A DNA stretch of 51,544 bases from Acidobacteriota bacterium (GTDB taxonomy: Bacteria; Acidobacteriota; Thermoanaerobaculia; Gp7-AA8): the NCBI GenBank assembly GCA_021781455.1, contig JAJXWV010000044.1, forward strand, positions 1 to 51,544. Reading direction: 5' to 3'. The notes under the pieces were generated by a model. That model was not told the DNA's origin, did no database searches, and was given only the letters and a program-made list of their open reading frames with translations. This document shows, piece after piece, positions 10,808-19,712 of this stretch (the stretch's first letter is position 1; each line of letters starts with the position of its first letter). A program made the position numbers and the translations under genes.

Positions 10808-10813
10808 ATTCTA
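10808..10813 (-). promoter_or_regulatory. Candidate -10 element of purL (TAGAAT)
   Basis: On the minus strand TAGAAT (5 of 6 matches to TATAAT) ends 6 nt before the purL ATG. That spacing puts the transcription start at or next to the A of the start codon. No clear -35 is visible. The arrangement recurs before several genes in the window. Confidence 0.45.
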
Positions 10814-10828
10814 ATCGCGACCGGTTTC

Positions 10829-10904
10829 AACCACAGAGACGCAGAGGCACAGAGATTCACAGAGAAGAACTCTGTGTACCTCTGAGCTCGGTGCTCTGTG
10901 GTGA
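10829..10904. repeat. CACAGAGACGCAGAGGCAC inverted repeat
   Basis: An imperfect inverted repeat built on CACAGAG/CTCTGTG motifs fills most of the 178 nt between the membrane-protein gene and purL. A related fragment (CTCTGTGCCTCTGTG) is near 13960. I see no terminator or gene in the gap. Confidence 0.8.
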
Positions 10905-10979
10905 AAATTGACCAGCCGGAGTCGACCTGGGATTTCTGCACAGCCGGTCAGGATGAGCGGATTCGACGGCGCTCCGGCC

Positions 10980-13271
10980 TCACCGGCGCCGCACCCAGAA
11001 GACCACGCCGTCCTGCGCGTAGGCCGGACGGAAGCGCGCCGCCAGATACGCGGCGATGAGCGGCGTGCGCACGGCGTTCGGGACGTTGTCGATGGACGTC
11101 TCGCCGCGATTCGGAAACTGCACGAGCGCGGCCGCCACGCGCGGATCGCTCTCGATCCGCTGAATGACGTCGATCTGGTGTTCCCGCGGCTCCCAGAACG
11201 GCGCTCCGCCGAACTCGGGCACAGGGCAGCGACGGTCGAAGAGGTAGTAGAGCGCCGGCTGGTTCGCGAAATCGAAGAACGTCGTTCCGGGCGGCAGTCG
11301 TTCGATGAACCGCTGAGCCGCGGCGATCTTCATGGCATTGTCCTGCTGGATCCAGACGCCACGGGCGCGGGGCAGCGCCGTGTATTCGACGAAACCTTTG
11401 GGACGCACATGGCTGCTCTGCAGCGTCGTGACGGTCAGGCGCAGCCGTTGGGTCGACGCAACGATCACGACGGCTGCGACGACTGCCAGGGCGAAGACGC
11501 TGCGCCACCTGCGGAGGTGGTAGATCGCGGCTGCGACGACGGCGACCACGACGGTCATGCCGAACACGTGCTCGCGCTCTGCAAACGAGAGTGCCGAGAC
11601 GATGACCCAGACGCCCAGAGCGAGCGCCGGATCGGTGATGCGGCTCGGCCGCCGCCGAAGGGCCAGGGCGATGGCCGTGACGGCGGTGATGGCGAACCAC
11701 GCCAGCATCCACACGATTCGCGGCGAGAAGAAGCCGGCGCCAACCTCGGGAAATCCGAGAAGCCAGCCGTAGCCCTTGGGCCAGTGGAACACCGGGACGG
11801 CGTAGGCCTCGCTGAGCCGCGGATAGTCGCGCACGAAGAGGCGGATCAGGGAGGGAAGCGCGCCGATTGCGCCGAGGACGACCGCGACGATGACCGCGAG
11901 GGCTCCTCCGGCCGCAACCGCGCCGATTGCCGCGCCGCGCCGCTCAGCACGCGGCAGCAGCAGCCATGACGCGATCAGAGCGACGAGCGAGAAGACGGCG
12001 AACTCGACACCGGTGAGAAACGCGATCACCACGACGGCCGATGCAGCGGCGAAGGCACGCGCCGGGCGGACGCGCCGCCGCAGCGCGTGCGCGCAGATCG
12101 CCAGTGCCATGATCGATGGCAGCGCTCGAATCGCCGGCGTCAGCTCGAACGCATTGGACGGCGTCCAGACGTCGGTCCCGGTGAACGTGATCAGGAAGCC
12201 GGCGATCACCGCCAGGATCGCCGCTTCGCCGCTCCCGGTCGCGGCCAGCGTCACCGAGTACATCGCCGCCGGCAGGAGCGCCGTGATCGCTGCGCGAAGC
12301 AGCAGTGCCTGGCCGGCGTTCGCCGCCCCGAGCTTGATCGAGATGAATTCGAGAAGGCCGTCCGAGATTAGGCCATGGCCCGGAGCGGTGTCGCGGAACG
12401 GGACCGCACCGTGGGCCATCTCGTTCGCCGGGAGAAGCCAGTGGCCGTCCTCGAAGAGGTTCAACCGGAGCATCCCTTCGGCGCCTGCCGGATCCGCCGC
12501 AGCGACGAGCGCGATGGCGAAGAGTGGATAGCTGACGTACTTGAGCGCTCGAGCCGGCGGCGTGCGGAGCAGGCGAGCGAACACGAACGGGGAAGCCACT
12601 GCGATGAGGAGGCACAGCACGCGCAGCAGGAGCGCCTCGCCGATCCAGAAGCGGTCGAGCAGCAGAAGGGCCGGTGGAACGGCGATGAACGCGTACGCAG
12701 ACGCCACGGCCGGGCGCATCGCGGCGACCGCGAGCCGAACCGTCAGAGTCAGCGCCGCTGCGATCGCCGTCGCAATTGCGAACGGCAGCTGCGGGAGAAT
12801 TGCGGCAACCGCGGCGAGAATCGTGAGCCCGGTCGGGATCAGGATGATGTCGCGGGGAGTGAAGTCCGCGTCGAAGCGGCGCGCCAGCAGACAGGCCGCC
12901 GCCGCCGCTGGCGGAACGAAGAGAACCAGGATCGGGTCGTACGGATCGGCGAGAGCGAGCCACAGTCCGCTCGCCAGCGCGCTCCCCGTCGCGATGATGG
13001 CCCAGCTCCTCGACGACGAATCGTGGACGATCCTGCGGATGAGTGGCTGAAAGACCCAGGCCCCCCCGAACGTGCCGGCGATCAGGGAAAAGAGCACGCG
13101 GACCGGCGCCCGTGAATCGAAGCCGAGCGACAGCATCGCGCCCGGAAGCTGTCCGGGATGCGGCTCCACGATCCAGAGTGTGGCGATCGATACGCCAGCG
13201 CCGATTCCCCACAGGACGGCGGCCGCGGTCAGCCAGGCGACGCGTACCCTCTCCACGCGGCCGGCGATCAC
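10980..13271 (-). CDS. Large polytopic membrane protein, possible GT-C glycosyltransferase
   Basis: The 763-residue protein has roughly 16 hydrophobic helices over residues 10-615 and a C-terminal soluble domain of about 150 residues. A loop near the middle, FEDGHWLLPANEMAHGAVPFRD, resembles the first extracytoplasmic loop of ArnT/PMT-like GT-C enzymes, where an acidic residue is catalytic and a 'G.VPYRD' segment follows. This suggests a lipid-linked-sugar transferase, but similarity is weak and the role is inferred. The GTG start overlaps the tsaE stop by 4 nt (GTGA), so the two genes are translationally coupled. Confidence 0.7.
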   Translation of the reverse strand: MIAGRVERVRVAWLTAAAVLWGIGAGVSIATLWIVEPHPGQLPGAMLSLGFDSRAPVRVLFSLIAGTFGGAWVFQPLIRRIVHDSSSRSWAIIATGSALASGLWLALADPYDPILVLFVPPAAAAACLLARRFDADFTPRDIILIPTGLTILAAVAAILPQLPFAIATAIAAALTLTVRLAVAAMRPAVASAYAFIAVPPALLLLDRFWIGEALLLRVLCLLIAVASPFVFARLLRTPPARALKYVSYPLFAIALVAAADPAGAEGMLRLNLFEDGHWLLPANEMAHGAVPFRDTAPGHGLISDGLLEFISIKLGAANAGQALLLRAAITALLPAAMYSVTLAATGSGEAAILAVIAGFLITFTGTDVWTPSNAFELTPAIRALPSIMALAICAHALRRRVRPARAFAAASAVVVIAFLTGVEFAVFSLVALIASWLLLPRAERRGAAIGAVAAGGALAVIVAVVLGAIGALPSLIRLFVRDYPRLSEAYAVPVFHWPKGYGWLLGFPEVGAGFFSPRIVWMLAWFAITAVTAIALALRRRPSRITDPALALGVWVIVSALSFAEREHVFGMTVVVAVVAAAIYHLRRWRSVFALAVVAAVVIVASTQRLRLTVTTLQSSHVRPKGFVEYTALPRARGVWIQQDNAMKIAAAQRFIERLPPGTTFFDFANQPALYYLFDRRCPVPEFGGAPFWEPREHQIDVIQRIESDPRVAAALVQFPNRGETSIDNVPNAVRTPLIAAYLAARFRPAYAQDGVVFWVRRR

Positions 13272-13696
13272 GGTGCCATCACCTCGATGTGCCGCGTGCC
13301 GTCGTCATCGGCGCTGATCCTCACCTCGACGTGGCCGCTCTCGAACGCTTCGAATTCGCGCTTTGGCCACTCGATGAGCTTCACGCCGGGGCCGCCCAGA
13401 AGCTCGTCGATGCCGATCTCCAGCCATTCGCGGCGGTTCTCGGAAAGGCGGTAACCGTCGATGTGGATGATCGGCGCGCCGCTCGGCAGCGGATATTCGT
13501 GGACGATCGCAAACGACGGCGAGGCGACCTCGCGCGGATCGGCACCGAGCGCCGTGGCGATGGCGCGGGCCAGAAACGTTTTTCCCGAACCGAGGTCGCC
13601 GACGAGATGGACGACGGCATCGGGCGCAAACATTTTCGCGATCTCGCGCCCGGCCTGCGCGGTCTCATCCTCCGTGTGGCAGATGAACGTGGTCAT
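13268..13696 (-). CDS. tsaE: tRNA t6A biosynthesis ATPase TsaE
   Basis: This 142-residue P-loop ATPase supports TsaB/TsaD in making N6-threonylcarbamoyladenosine at position 37 of ANN-decoding tRNAs. Walker A is GDLGSGKT (33-40). The family segments VASPSFAIVHEYP and the HIDGYRL box are present, and a LIEWP motif follows. Length is normal for the family. The downstream membrane-protein gene overlaps by 4 nt, an unusual partner. The nearby nnr gene on the same strand is a frequent tsaE neighbour (often fused or adjacent in bacteria). Confidence 0.95.
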   Translation of the reverse strand: MTTFICHTEDETAQAGREIAKMFAPDAVVHLVGDLGSGKTFLARAIATALGADPREVASPSFAIVHEYPLPSGAPIIHIDGYRLSENRREWLEIGIDELLGGPGVKLIEWPKREFEAFESGHVEVRISADDDGTRHIEVMAP

Positions 13697-13985
13697 TTCT
13701 GATGAGCAGCAACCAACCTGTTATCCCTCGCTCACGCTTCCAAGAAACTTCAGTGTTTATGCGGGTCCCGTGCATGTTGCCCTTCTCCCCGCCGCAGCGG
13801 GGAGAAGGTGCCGAAGGCGGAGGGGTCTTCTTTCGAACGGGAACGAGACCCCTCACCCCGGCCCTCTCCCCGCTGCGGCGGGGAGAGGGGGAACGATCGA
13901 ACGTTTCTTCTCTCCGACGTCACGCCTGCGCGATTCGAACGCTCGGGATGACAAGCCTCTCTGTGCCTCTGTGCTCAAAAAGGAA
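13697..13985. other. Intergenic stretch with a CCCTTCTCCCCGCC palindrome
   Basis: No gene is seen in these 289 nt. Positions about 13781-13893 hold an inverted arrangement of CCTTCTCCCCGCCGCAGCGG and CCCTCTCCCCGCTGCGGCGG hairpins around a GAGGGGTC/GACCCCTC pair, a repeat type common in GC-rich genomes. A CTCTGTGCCTCTGTG fragment follows at about 13960. Confidence 0.75.
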
Positions 13986-15518
13986 TCACTCCATCCTGCG
14001 CAGCCGCTGAATGGCGAGCGGAATCTTCTCGGCCAGATCTCCGGCGGCCATCCCGGTGTCGCCGAGATCGTCCTTGACCAGGTCGCCCGCCAGTCCATGC
14101 ACATACACGGCGGCGCATGCGGCATCGTAAGGGTCGATGCCGCGCGCGAGGAGCGCAGCGATGACGCCGCCGAGGACATCGCCCATGCCGCCGCTGGCCA
14201 TCCCCGGATTGCCGGTCGGATTCACGTTCACGTTGTCGTCCGGATCGGCGACGAGCGTTTGATGTCCTTTGAGGACGACGATGCAGCTCGAGCGCTTCGC
14301 GGCATCGCGGGCGGCGTCGATGCGGTTCGCGTTGATCACCTTGGGATTGCTGCCGAGAAGGCGCGCCAGCTCCCCCGGATGCGGCGTGATTACGCGCGGG
14401 CGGCCGTTCGGATTGAGATCGGCAGCGCGTCCGGCGAAGGCGTTGAGGCCGGAGGCGTCGAGCACCAGAGGCAGCTCGATCGTGGAAACGAGATCGCGGA
14501 CGAACGCGTAGCTGTCCTCATCGTCGCGCAAGCCCGGACCGACCAGCGCAGCGTCCTTCGCGCGGAGGAAGTCGAGGATGGCAGCCATCGACTTCGACTC
14601 GAGCGCGATCGGAAACGTCATCGACTCGATGGAGCCGCTGTTGACGAGCGGTGCAACCTGCGGATCGGTCACCACGCTCACCAGCCCCGCCCCGGTGCGG
14701 ATGGCGCCGCGCGCGCAGAGCACCGCCGCGCCGCTCTTCCCAAACGACCCGGCCACGATGGCCACGTGGCCGTAGGTGCCCTTGTGCGTCGCGGCCAGGC
14801 GCAGCGGAAACAACGGCTGGATCTCCCGCGGGGTCGTGACCGCGAGGGCCACGGTTTCCTCGTCGACGGCCGCCTGCGGAATGGAAATGTCGGCCACGAT
14901 CACCTCGCCGCAGAGGCTCGCCGACGGCTCGAAGACGTGGCACAACTTCGGCGCCGCGAACGTCACGGTGACTTCGGCACGCAGGCAGGGGTCGAACGGC
15001 ACGCCGGAAGAGGCATTCACGCCGCTGGGCAGGTCGACTGCAAGCAGCGGCACGCGCAGCTTCGGGATGGCGCGGATCACGTCGGCGTAGATCCCGGAAG
15101 GCGGCCGGTTCAATCCCGTGCCGAAGATTGCGTCGACGATGACGTCGGCATCGGATGCGTGTGCGACCGCCTCGTCGACGTGCAGGGAATCGACGATGTC
15201 GTAGATCGGAATGCCGAGCCGCTCGCAGGCGATGAAGTTCGCCATGGCGTCGCCGGTGAGCTTGTCGCGGTCGCCGACGATCAGCACGATCGGGACGACA
15301 CCGCGATTCTCGAGATGGCGCGCCACGGCCAGGCCGTCGCCGCCGTTCTGTCCCGTGCCACAGAAAATTGCGGCGCGATCACACTGCGGGTAATGCTCGG
15401 CAATGGCGTCGACGACCGCCAGTGCCGCGTTCTCCATCAGCACGATCGACGGGATGCCGAATCGCTCGGTCGTCCGCTTGTCGATGCTGCGCATCTGATC
15501 CGAAGTCAGGATCTTCAT
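13986..15518 (-). CDS. nnr: Bifunctional NAD(P)H-hydrate epimerase / ADP-dependent dehydratase
   Basis: This 510-residue fusion repairs hydrated NAD(P)H. The N-terminal half (about 1-210) is the YjeF_N/NnrE epimerase, with MENAA near the start and the GTGQNGGDGLAVARHL loop. The C-terminal half (about 225-510) is the NnrD ribokinase-like dehydratase, with VITPHPGELARLL, VLKG, and the catalytic GMASGGMGDVLGGVIAALLA region. Both halves look complete and the length equals E. coli YjeF. The ATG follows a TAAAAT hexamer at 9 nt (15528-15533), part of which is the stop codon of the upstream glycosyltransferase. Confidence 0.95.
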   Translation of the reverse strand: MKILTSDQMRSIDKRTTERFGIPSIVLMENAALAVVDAIAEHYPQCDRAAIFCGTGQNGGDGLAVARHLENRGVVPIVLIVGDRDKLTGDAMANFIACERLGIPIYDIVDSLHVDEAVAHASDADVIVDAIFGTGLNRPPSGIYADVIRAIPKLRVPLLAVDLPSGVNASSGVPFDPCLRAEVTVTFAAPKLCHVFEPSASLCGEVIVADISIPQAAVDEETVALAVTTPREIQPLFPLRLAATHKGTYGHVAIVAGSFGKSGAAVLCARGAIRTGAGLVSVVTDPQVAPLVNSGSIESMTFPIALESKSMAAILDFLRAKDAALVGPGLRDDEDSYAFVRDLVSTIELPLVLDASGLNAFAGRAADLNPNGRPRVITPHPGELARLLGSNPKVINANRIDAARDAAKRSSCIVVLKGHQTLVADPDDNVNVNPTGNPGMASGGMGDVLGGVIAALLARGIDPYDAACAAVYVHGLAGDLVKDDLGDTGMAAGDLAEKIPLAIQRLRRME

Positions 15519-15530
15519 TGCGCCCGAATT

Positions 15531-16247
15531 TTAGCTCTTGGGTCTTGGCTCTTGGGTGTCGGGTGGCGGGAATCGCCACTCGCGCAGCAGATCTGCGACC
15601 GCGCCGCGGCTCTCGCGGGCAGCGAAGCCTCGCAGGTCATTCTCGACGTCGATGTCGCTCCGCTCGGGAAGCATGGCCAGCGTGTGCTTCCAGGCTCGAA
15701 TGCGCGCGATCGTTTCGGGGAGGACGCTGGCCGTTCCCCATTCCATGTTCGCAAAGACCTCCACATCCAGCGCACCGCTGCGGCAGCCGATCAGGTAATA
15801 ACCGCCGTCGGCGGCGGGCCCGATGACCCAATCGCACGACTCGAGCAGGGCGAAGGCATCGTCGATCAGCCTGCGCGGGATCAGCGGATCGTCGACGCCG
15901 ATGGCCACGATCTTCTCCGTGCGATGGAAGAAGAAGCGTTCGGAGAAGGCCATGGACATGCGGTCGCCGAGGGTCGCGCCGGTCTGCATGGCGAGGGCGA
16001 GGTCGCCGAAAGCGCTGCGAAGGGTTTCGCCGTTCGCCACGGGCGTCGGCGCCCAGACGACCTCGATCTCCTGCTCCGCGGTCGGTCGCCCGATCGACTG
16101 CAGGGTGTCGCGGATCATGGCCTGGTAGAGCTCGAGCGCGCGCTCGTCGCCGATGGACCCGGCCAGCCTGGTTTTTACCCGGCCGAGCTCCGGCACGCGC
16201 GCGAAAACGAGCAACCGCTCGGGCGGTGGCGGGATCGTGGCAAACAC
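15531..16247 (-). CDS. DUF2064/TIGR04282-family glycosyltransferase-like protein
   Basis: The 238-residue protein starts RLLVFARVPELGRVKTRLA, the signature of the DUF2064 family of GT-A-fold nucleotidyl/glycosyl transferases. VWAPTP, GDRMSMAF, VAIGVDDPLIPRRLI (replacing the usual GxDxP) and GPAADGGYYLIG follow. Family members occur in arsenosugar and other small-molecule glycosylation clusters; no such cluster is here, so the substrate is unknown. A longer frame starts inside the ACTCAG repeat at 16316. I prefer the GTG at 16247, which sits 7 nt after a TATACT hexamer. Confidence 0.8.
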   Translation of the reverse strand: MFATIPPPPERLLVFARVPELGRVKTRLAGSIGDERALELYQAMIRDTLQSIGRPTAEQEIEVVWAPTPVANGETLRSAFGDLALAMQTGATLGDRMSMAFSERFFFHRTEKIVAIGVDDPLIPRRLIDDAFALLESCDWVIGPAADGGYYLIGCRSGALDVEVFANMEWGTASVLPETIARIRAWKHTLAMLPERSDIDVENDLRGFAARESRGAVADLLREWRFPPPDTQEPRPKS

Positions 16248-16254
16248 CGCTCGA

Positions 16255-16260
16255 AGTATA
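16255..16260 (-). promoter_or_regulatory. Candidate -10 element (TATACT) for a leaderless transcript
   Basis: On the minus strand TATACT (5 of 6 consensus) lies 7 nt before the GTG at 16247 and directly after the ACTCAG repeat. The transcription start would fall on the start codon. No -35 match is visible within the repeat. Confidence 0.4.
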
Positions 16261-16266
16261 GTTTCC

Positions 16267-16349
16267 AGTGCTGAGTACTGAGTGCTGAGTACTGAGTAAA
16301 AGCAAGGCACCTTCACGACTCAGCACTCAGCACTCAGTACTCAGCACTT
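16267..16349. repeat. Third inverted pair of ACTCAG-type arrays
   Basis: Units read AGTGCTGAGTACTG at 16267-16297 and ACTCAGCACTCAG at about 16317-16349, with about 19 nt between. The element lies between two divergently transcribed genes and ends 5 nt before the ATG at 16355. Confidence 0.9.
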
Positions 16350-16354
16350 CAGCA

Positions 16355-17128
16355 ATGAACCCAGGAAAGCCGACGATTGCTCTGCTCACGGACTTCGGCA
16401 CGCGCGATCCGTACGTCGCAGTGGTGAAGGGCGTGCTCGCTTCGCGCACCGACGCGGCGGTCGCGGATTTGAGCCACGAGATCTCTCCGTTCGACCCGTT
16501 CGAGGCCGCCTGGTTCCTGCGCAGCGCGGTGCCGTGGTGGCCGGAGGGAACGATTTTCGTCTGCGTCGTCGATCCCGGGGTCGGCACGTCGCGGCGGATC
16601 CTGGCGGCGAGAGCGGCAGGGAAGATGTTCCTGGCGCCCGACAACGGCCTCCTGACATTCATCGATTGTGAGAGTGTTGTTTCGGTGGAGAATTCGTCGA
16701 TGTTCCTTCCTGACGGCAGCACGACCTTCCACGGGCGTGATCGCTTCGCTCCCGTTGCCGCGGCGCTGGCCGGCGGCGCGCCCCTGGATGCCCTGGGACC
16801 CCGGGTCGATCCCGAATCGATCGAGCGTCTGGACTATTCGTCGCCCGTCTACGCCCACGATCGCGCTGGCGGGACGATCGTCTCCATCGACCGCTTCGGG
16901 AACTGCATCACCGACCTCGACGCAGCGCGCATCGGCTTTTCGCCGGCCCTGCTGCGCGTCGGAGAGGCCGTGATCACGCGCGTCGAGCGCAGCTACCGTG
17001 AGGCTGCCAGCGGCCCGTTCATTATCGTCGGCTCCACGGGCACGATCGAAGTGTCGGTCCGCAACGGAAGCGCGGCCGAGCTGCTGCACATGAAGCGCGG
17101 TGATCGCGTCGAGGTGATCGGATCGTGA
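16355..17128 (+). CDS. SAM hydroxide adenosyltransferase (DUF62)
   Basis: The 257-residue enzyme belongs to the DUF62 family related to fluorinases. It hydrolyses S-adenosylmethionine to adenosine and methionine using an activated water. The family motifs are LLTDFGTRDPYV (TDFG at 12-15), VVDPGVGTSRR, APDNGLLTF, TFHGRDRFAPVAA and SIDRFGNCITD. The GTSRR stretch lacks the 23-residue loop typical of fluorinases, so hydrolase activity is expected. The 3' end overlaps the penicillin-binding-protein gene by 4 nt. Confidence 0.93.
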   Translation: MNPGKPTIALLTDFGTRDPYVAVVKGVLASRTDAAVADLSHEISPFDPFEAAWFLRSAVPWWPEGTIFVCVVDPGVGTSRRILAARAAGKMFLAPDNGLLTFIDCESVVSVENSSMFLPDGSTTFHGRDRFAPVAAALAGGAPLDALGPRVDPESIERLDYSSPVYAHDRAGGTIVSIDRFGNCITDLDAARIGFSPALLRVGEAVITRVERSYREAASGPFIIVGSTGTIEVSVRNGSAAELLHMKRGDRVEVIGS

Positions 17129-18831
17129 CCGCCGACGCGCAGCAGAAGAGCGGCCCGAAGATCGCCAAGAAACGACGCCGGCTGTGGCGAATCCTCGCGC
17201 CGCTGTTGATCGCTCTTCTCATCCTGGCGGCGCTTCTGGCGTGGGTGGCGTGGATTCCGTTGCAGCGCTCGCGCGATGCCTGGCAGGCAGGAAACACGGC
17301 CCTGGCCATCGAGCAGGCCGAGCGCTGGTCGCAGCTTCACCTCTGGCAGGGGCAGTTCCATCAGCTGCTCGCGGCCGAGTATCTGAGCGTCGGCAATTCC
17401 GGGGCGGCGCGTGCGCATCTGGCGGCACTGGGCGGACGCACGATCCTGTTTCCGATCGTCACGAAGGACGCCGTCGCGCAGCGGCTGTTCGCACGCGGCC
17501 GCTTCGCGGAGTATCTGCAGTACGACGCGGCCTGGCGCGGTCTCCGGCAGCCGGCCGAGTCATCGCTCGATAAGGCCGCGGCGCTGACGGCGCTCAATCG
17601 CCTGGCCGAGGCCGAAGCGATCGTGAAAACGCTGGGCAACGGCGCCGACGCGAAGAAGGTCGCCGCGCTGGAGCAGGCCATCGCCCAGCGGAAGAGCGGC
17701 GCCTATCCCCTCGTCTTCGACCGCAACGGCCAGGCCATCGCTTCGTATCGCATCGACGGCGCCGACCTGGTGGCGGTGAACCGCGATTTCGACGCCCTGA
17801 TCGACAGGAATGCCGGCGCGCTGACCATCGGATCGCAACTGCCGGCCCTCGGCGTGAACCAGTCCATCGACACCACGCTCGATCCCGAAGTCCAGCGAGC
17901 CGCACTGGCCGCGTTAGGCGGATTCCGCGGCTCGCTGGTGGCCATCGACCCGCGCACGAACGAGATCCTGGCCATCGCCAGCAACCGCGGCAACGGCCCC
18001 CTCGCCAATCTCGCCCTGGAGAAGCAGTACGAGCCCGGCTCGGTGATCAAGATCCTGACGGGTCTCAACGCGCTGAGCGGCGGCATCGACGTGAAGTCGA
18101 TGTTCCCCTACGACTGCAAGGGCGAGCTGATGCTCGACGGCCGCCGTTTCGAAGACTGGCTGCCCGCGGGTCACGGCGTGCTTCCCTCCATCGACGACGC
18201 GCTGGCCGTCTCCTGCAATATCGTCTTCGCCGACCTCGGCGTGCGTATGGGCGCCGAGCGCCTGCGCCGCTTCATGACCGCTGCCGGCTTCGACGGCCAG
18301 ACCAGCCTCGGTCTCTTTCAGGTGCCGCTGGGCCGCTTCATTCCGCCCGTAGTCAACAGATTCGACACCGCATCCCTCGCCATCGGACTGCAGCACGAGT
18401 CGGTGACGCCGCTGCACCTGGCCATGATCGCGTCGATGATGGCCAATCACGGCGTGCTCACCAATCCACGCCTTCTCCGTCAACGGCGCTCCATTCTCGG
18501 CGACGTGGTGAACGGAGCGGGAGCCGAGAAATCCGTGAGGCTGGCAGCGCCGGATGTGGCCGGGCAGATGGTCGAGGCCATGAAGGCGGTCGTCACGAAT
18601 CCGCGCGGGACCGGCGAGCGTGCCGCCATCGACGGACTGTCGATCGCCATGAAGACCGGGACAGCCGGTGAGCGCGCCCAGGGGTTGCAGTCGGTCATCG
18701 TCGCGTTCGCGCCGGCCGACCAGCCGAAGATCGCCTTCGGCATGATTGCTGAAGATGCTGGCCCGGCCGAGTTTGCGGGGGCAAAGATTGCCCGGGACTT
18801 CCTGGTCGCGATTCAGCCGCGGCTGAAGTGA
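17125..18831 (+). CDS. Penicillin-binding protein transpeptidase
   Basis: The 568-residue protein has a basic cytoplasmic start and one membrane helix (about 21-45). A periplasmic helical, TPR-like region (about 50-190) follows, then a penicillin-binding transpeptidase domain (about 240-560). The active-site motifs are S306-V-I-K309, S363-C-N365 and K510-T-G512, so it should cross-link peptidoglycan and bind beta-lactams. No glycosyltransferase domain is present, placing it with class B-like enzymes, but the TPR-like N-terminus replaces the usual PBP dimer domain. The GTG start overlaps the SAM-hydrolase stop (GTGA). A weak hairpin (18864-18878) follows the stop. Confidence 0.9.
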   Translation: MTADAQQKSGPKIAKKRRRLWRILAPLLIALLILAALLAWVAWIPLQRSRDAWQAGNTALAIEQAERWSQLHLWQGQFHQLLAAEYLSVGNSGAARAHLAALGGRTILFPIVTKDAVAQRLFARGRFAEYLQYDAAWRGLRQPAESSLDKAAALTALNRLAEAEAIVKTLGNGADAKKVAALEQAIAQRKSGAYPLVFDRNGQAIASYRIDGADLVAVNRDFDALIDRNAGALTIGSQLPALGVNQSIDTTLDPEVQRAALAALGGFRGSLVAIDPRTNEILAIASNRGNGPLANLALEKQYEPGSVIKILTGLNALSGGIDVKSMFPYDCKGELMLDGRRFEDWLPAGHGVLPSIDDALAVSCNIVFADLGVRMGAERLRRFMTAAGFDGQTSLGLFQVPLGRFIPPVVNRFDTASLAIGLQHESVTPLHLAMIASMMANHGVLTNPRLLRQRRSILGDVVNGAGAEKSVRLAAPDVAGQMVEAMKAVVTNPRGTGERAAIDGLSIAMKTGTAGERAQGLQSVIVAFAPADQPKIAFGMIAEDAGPAEFAGAKIARDFLVAIQPRLK

Positions 18832-18927
18832 AGACATGAAGCACCGGGTGACGTTCGGCGATCACCGACGGCGTCGGTCACGCTTTGATGTTTTCATGAC
18901 TTCCTGCGCATGCCACATGTGACGCCC

Positions 18928-18933
18928 TATAAT
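18928..18933 (+). promoter_or_regulatory. Consensus -10 element TATAAT before the PilZ gene
   Basis: A perfect TATAAT lies 18 nt before the ATG at 18952, giving a 5' leader of about 11 nt. There is no recognisable -35 at 17 nt upstream. The sequence CCCTATAATCC here is repeated before the DUF3311 gene (49415-49420 on the minus strand). Confidence 0.6.
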
Positions 18934-18951
18934 CCGGTTAGGGTCTAAACG

Positions 18952-19341
18952 ATGGCTGTCAAAGATCGACGCCGCTCCGAACGCTATCCGACTGCATCGA
19001 TACCTGTGCAGCTGTCCGACATCAACGGTGAGTTGACGGACCTCAGCATGACCGGTGCGGCGGTAGTGCACCGATCGCCGGTGACGCCGGGCTCGCCGTG
19101 CACGCTGATCTTCCCGAGCCACGGCGGGTTCTACATTCCCTGTCAGGTGCTGCGCTCAGTGGTGCAGGTGCGCCGCAGCGGCGCCGGCCCGGAATACGTG
19201 TTCCGCTCGGCCATCGAGTTCGCGCCGATCCCTTCGGAGCAGCAGTCGTCGTTCTACGAGTTCCTGCAGATCCAGATCGACAAGCTGCACGCGCGGCGGC
19301 TGGAAGTAGAGCGGGAGCACGGCGGTCGGGAGCCGGGTTAG
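18952..19341 (+). CDS. PilZ-domain c-di-GMP-binding protein
   Basis: This 129-residue protein is a single PilZ domain, a c-di-GMP receptor. The N-terminal KDRRRSERYP supplies the RxxxR arginines and DLSMTGAAV matches D/NxSxxG, so binding should be intact. It probably acts as a stand-alone adaptor for motility, adhesion or polysaccharide output, but no such genes adjoin it. The GGDEF-EAL protein at 1926 is the only other c-di-GMP protein in the window. The C-terminus is a charged helix. Confidence 0.92.
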   Translation: MAVKDRRRSERYPTASIPVQLSDINGELTDLSMTGAAVVHRSPVTPGSPCTLIFPSHGGFYIPCQVLRSVVQVRRSGAGPEYVFRSAIEFAPIPSEQQSSFYEFLQIQIDKLHARRLEVEREHGGREPG

Positions 19342-19353
19342 GCGCGGCTCGCG

Positions 19354-19671
19354 ATCCCGTCACTCGGAGCCGTCGGGTCCCGTCACTCTGAGCCGTCTGA
19401 GCCGCGGGTCCCGTCACTCTGAGCCGTCTGAGCCGCGGGTCCCGTCACTCTGAGCCGGCGGAGCCGCGGGTCCCGTCACTCTGAGCCGGCGGAGCCGCGG
19501 GGGAGGTGGTTGGGTGGAGCGGCGGAGCGCGGCGAAGAGTCTCAAAATTGCACGATCGCGGTGAGCCTGCCGGTCGAGCCGGCCAATCGTCCCGGTAAGA
19601 GACTCTTCGCCGCGCTCCACCGCTCCCGCCCCGTCCACCGCCCCCGCGGTTGCGCCGGCTCAGAGTGACGA
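19354..19671. repeat. Tandem 31-bp repeats joined to the GAGACTCTTCGCCGC palindrome
   Basis: Four tandem 31-bp units beginning TCCCGTCACTCTGAGCC start at 19378, 19409, 19440 and 19471, preceded by a degenerate partial copy. They lead into the palindromic family, whose arms read GCGGCGAAGAGTCTC near 19530 and GAGACTCTTCGCCGCGC near 19607. The tandem unit is an amplified left end of that family. The 371 nt between the PilZ and nadE genes hold nothing else I can see. Confidence 0.9.
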
Positions 19672-19712
19672 GGTCGCCGCTTCGCGCTCAGCGTACGTCC
19701 CGCGCTTCGCGC

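Noticed and set aside
13461..16274. A 937-codon plus-strand open frame
   Set aside because: It lies antisense to tsaE, nnr and the DUF2064 gene, all with clear motifs. High-GC antisense frames often stay open; its translation has no recognisable motif.
16248..16316. ATG at 16316 as glycosyltransferase start
   Set aside because: It lies inside an ACTCAG repeat array, and the added residues (CFYSVLSTQYSA) are repeat-encoded.
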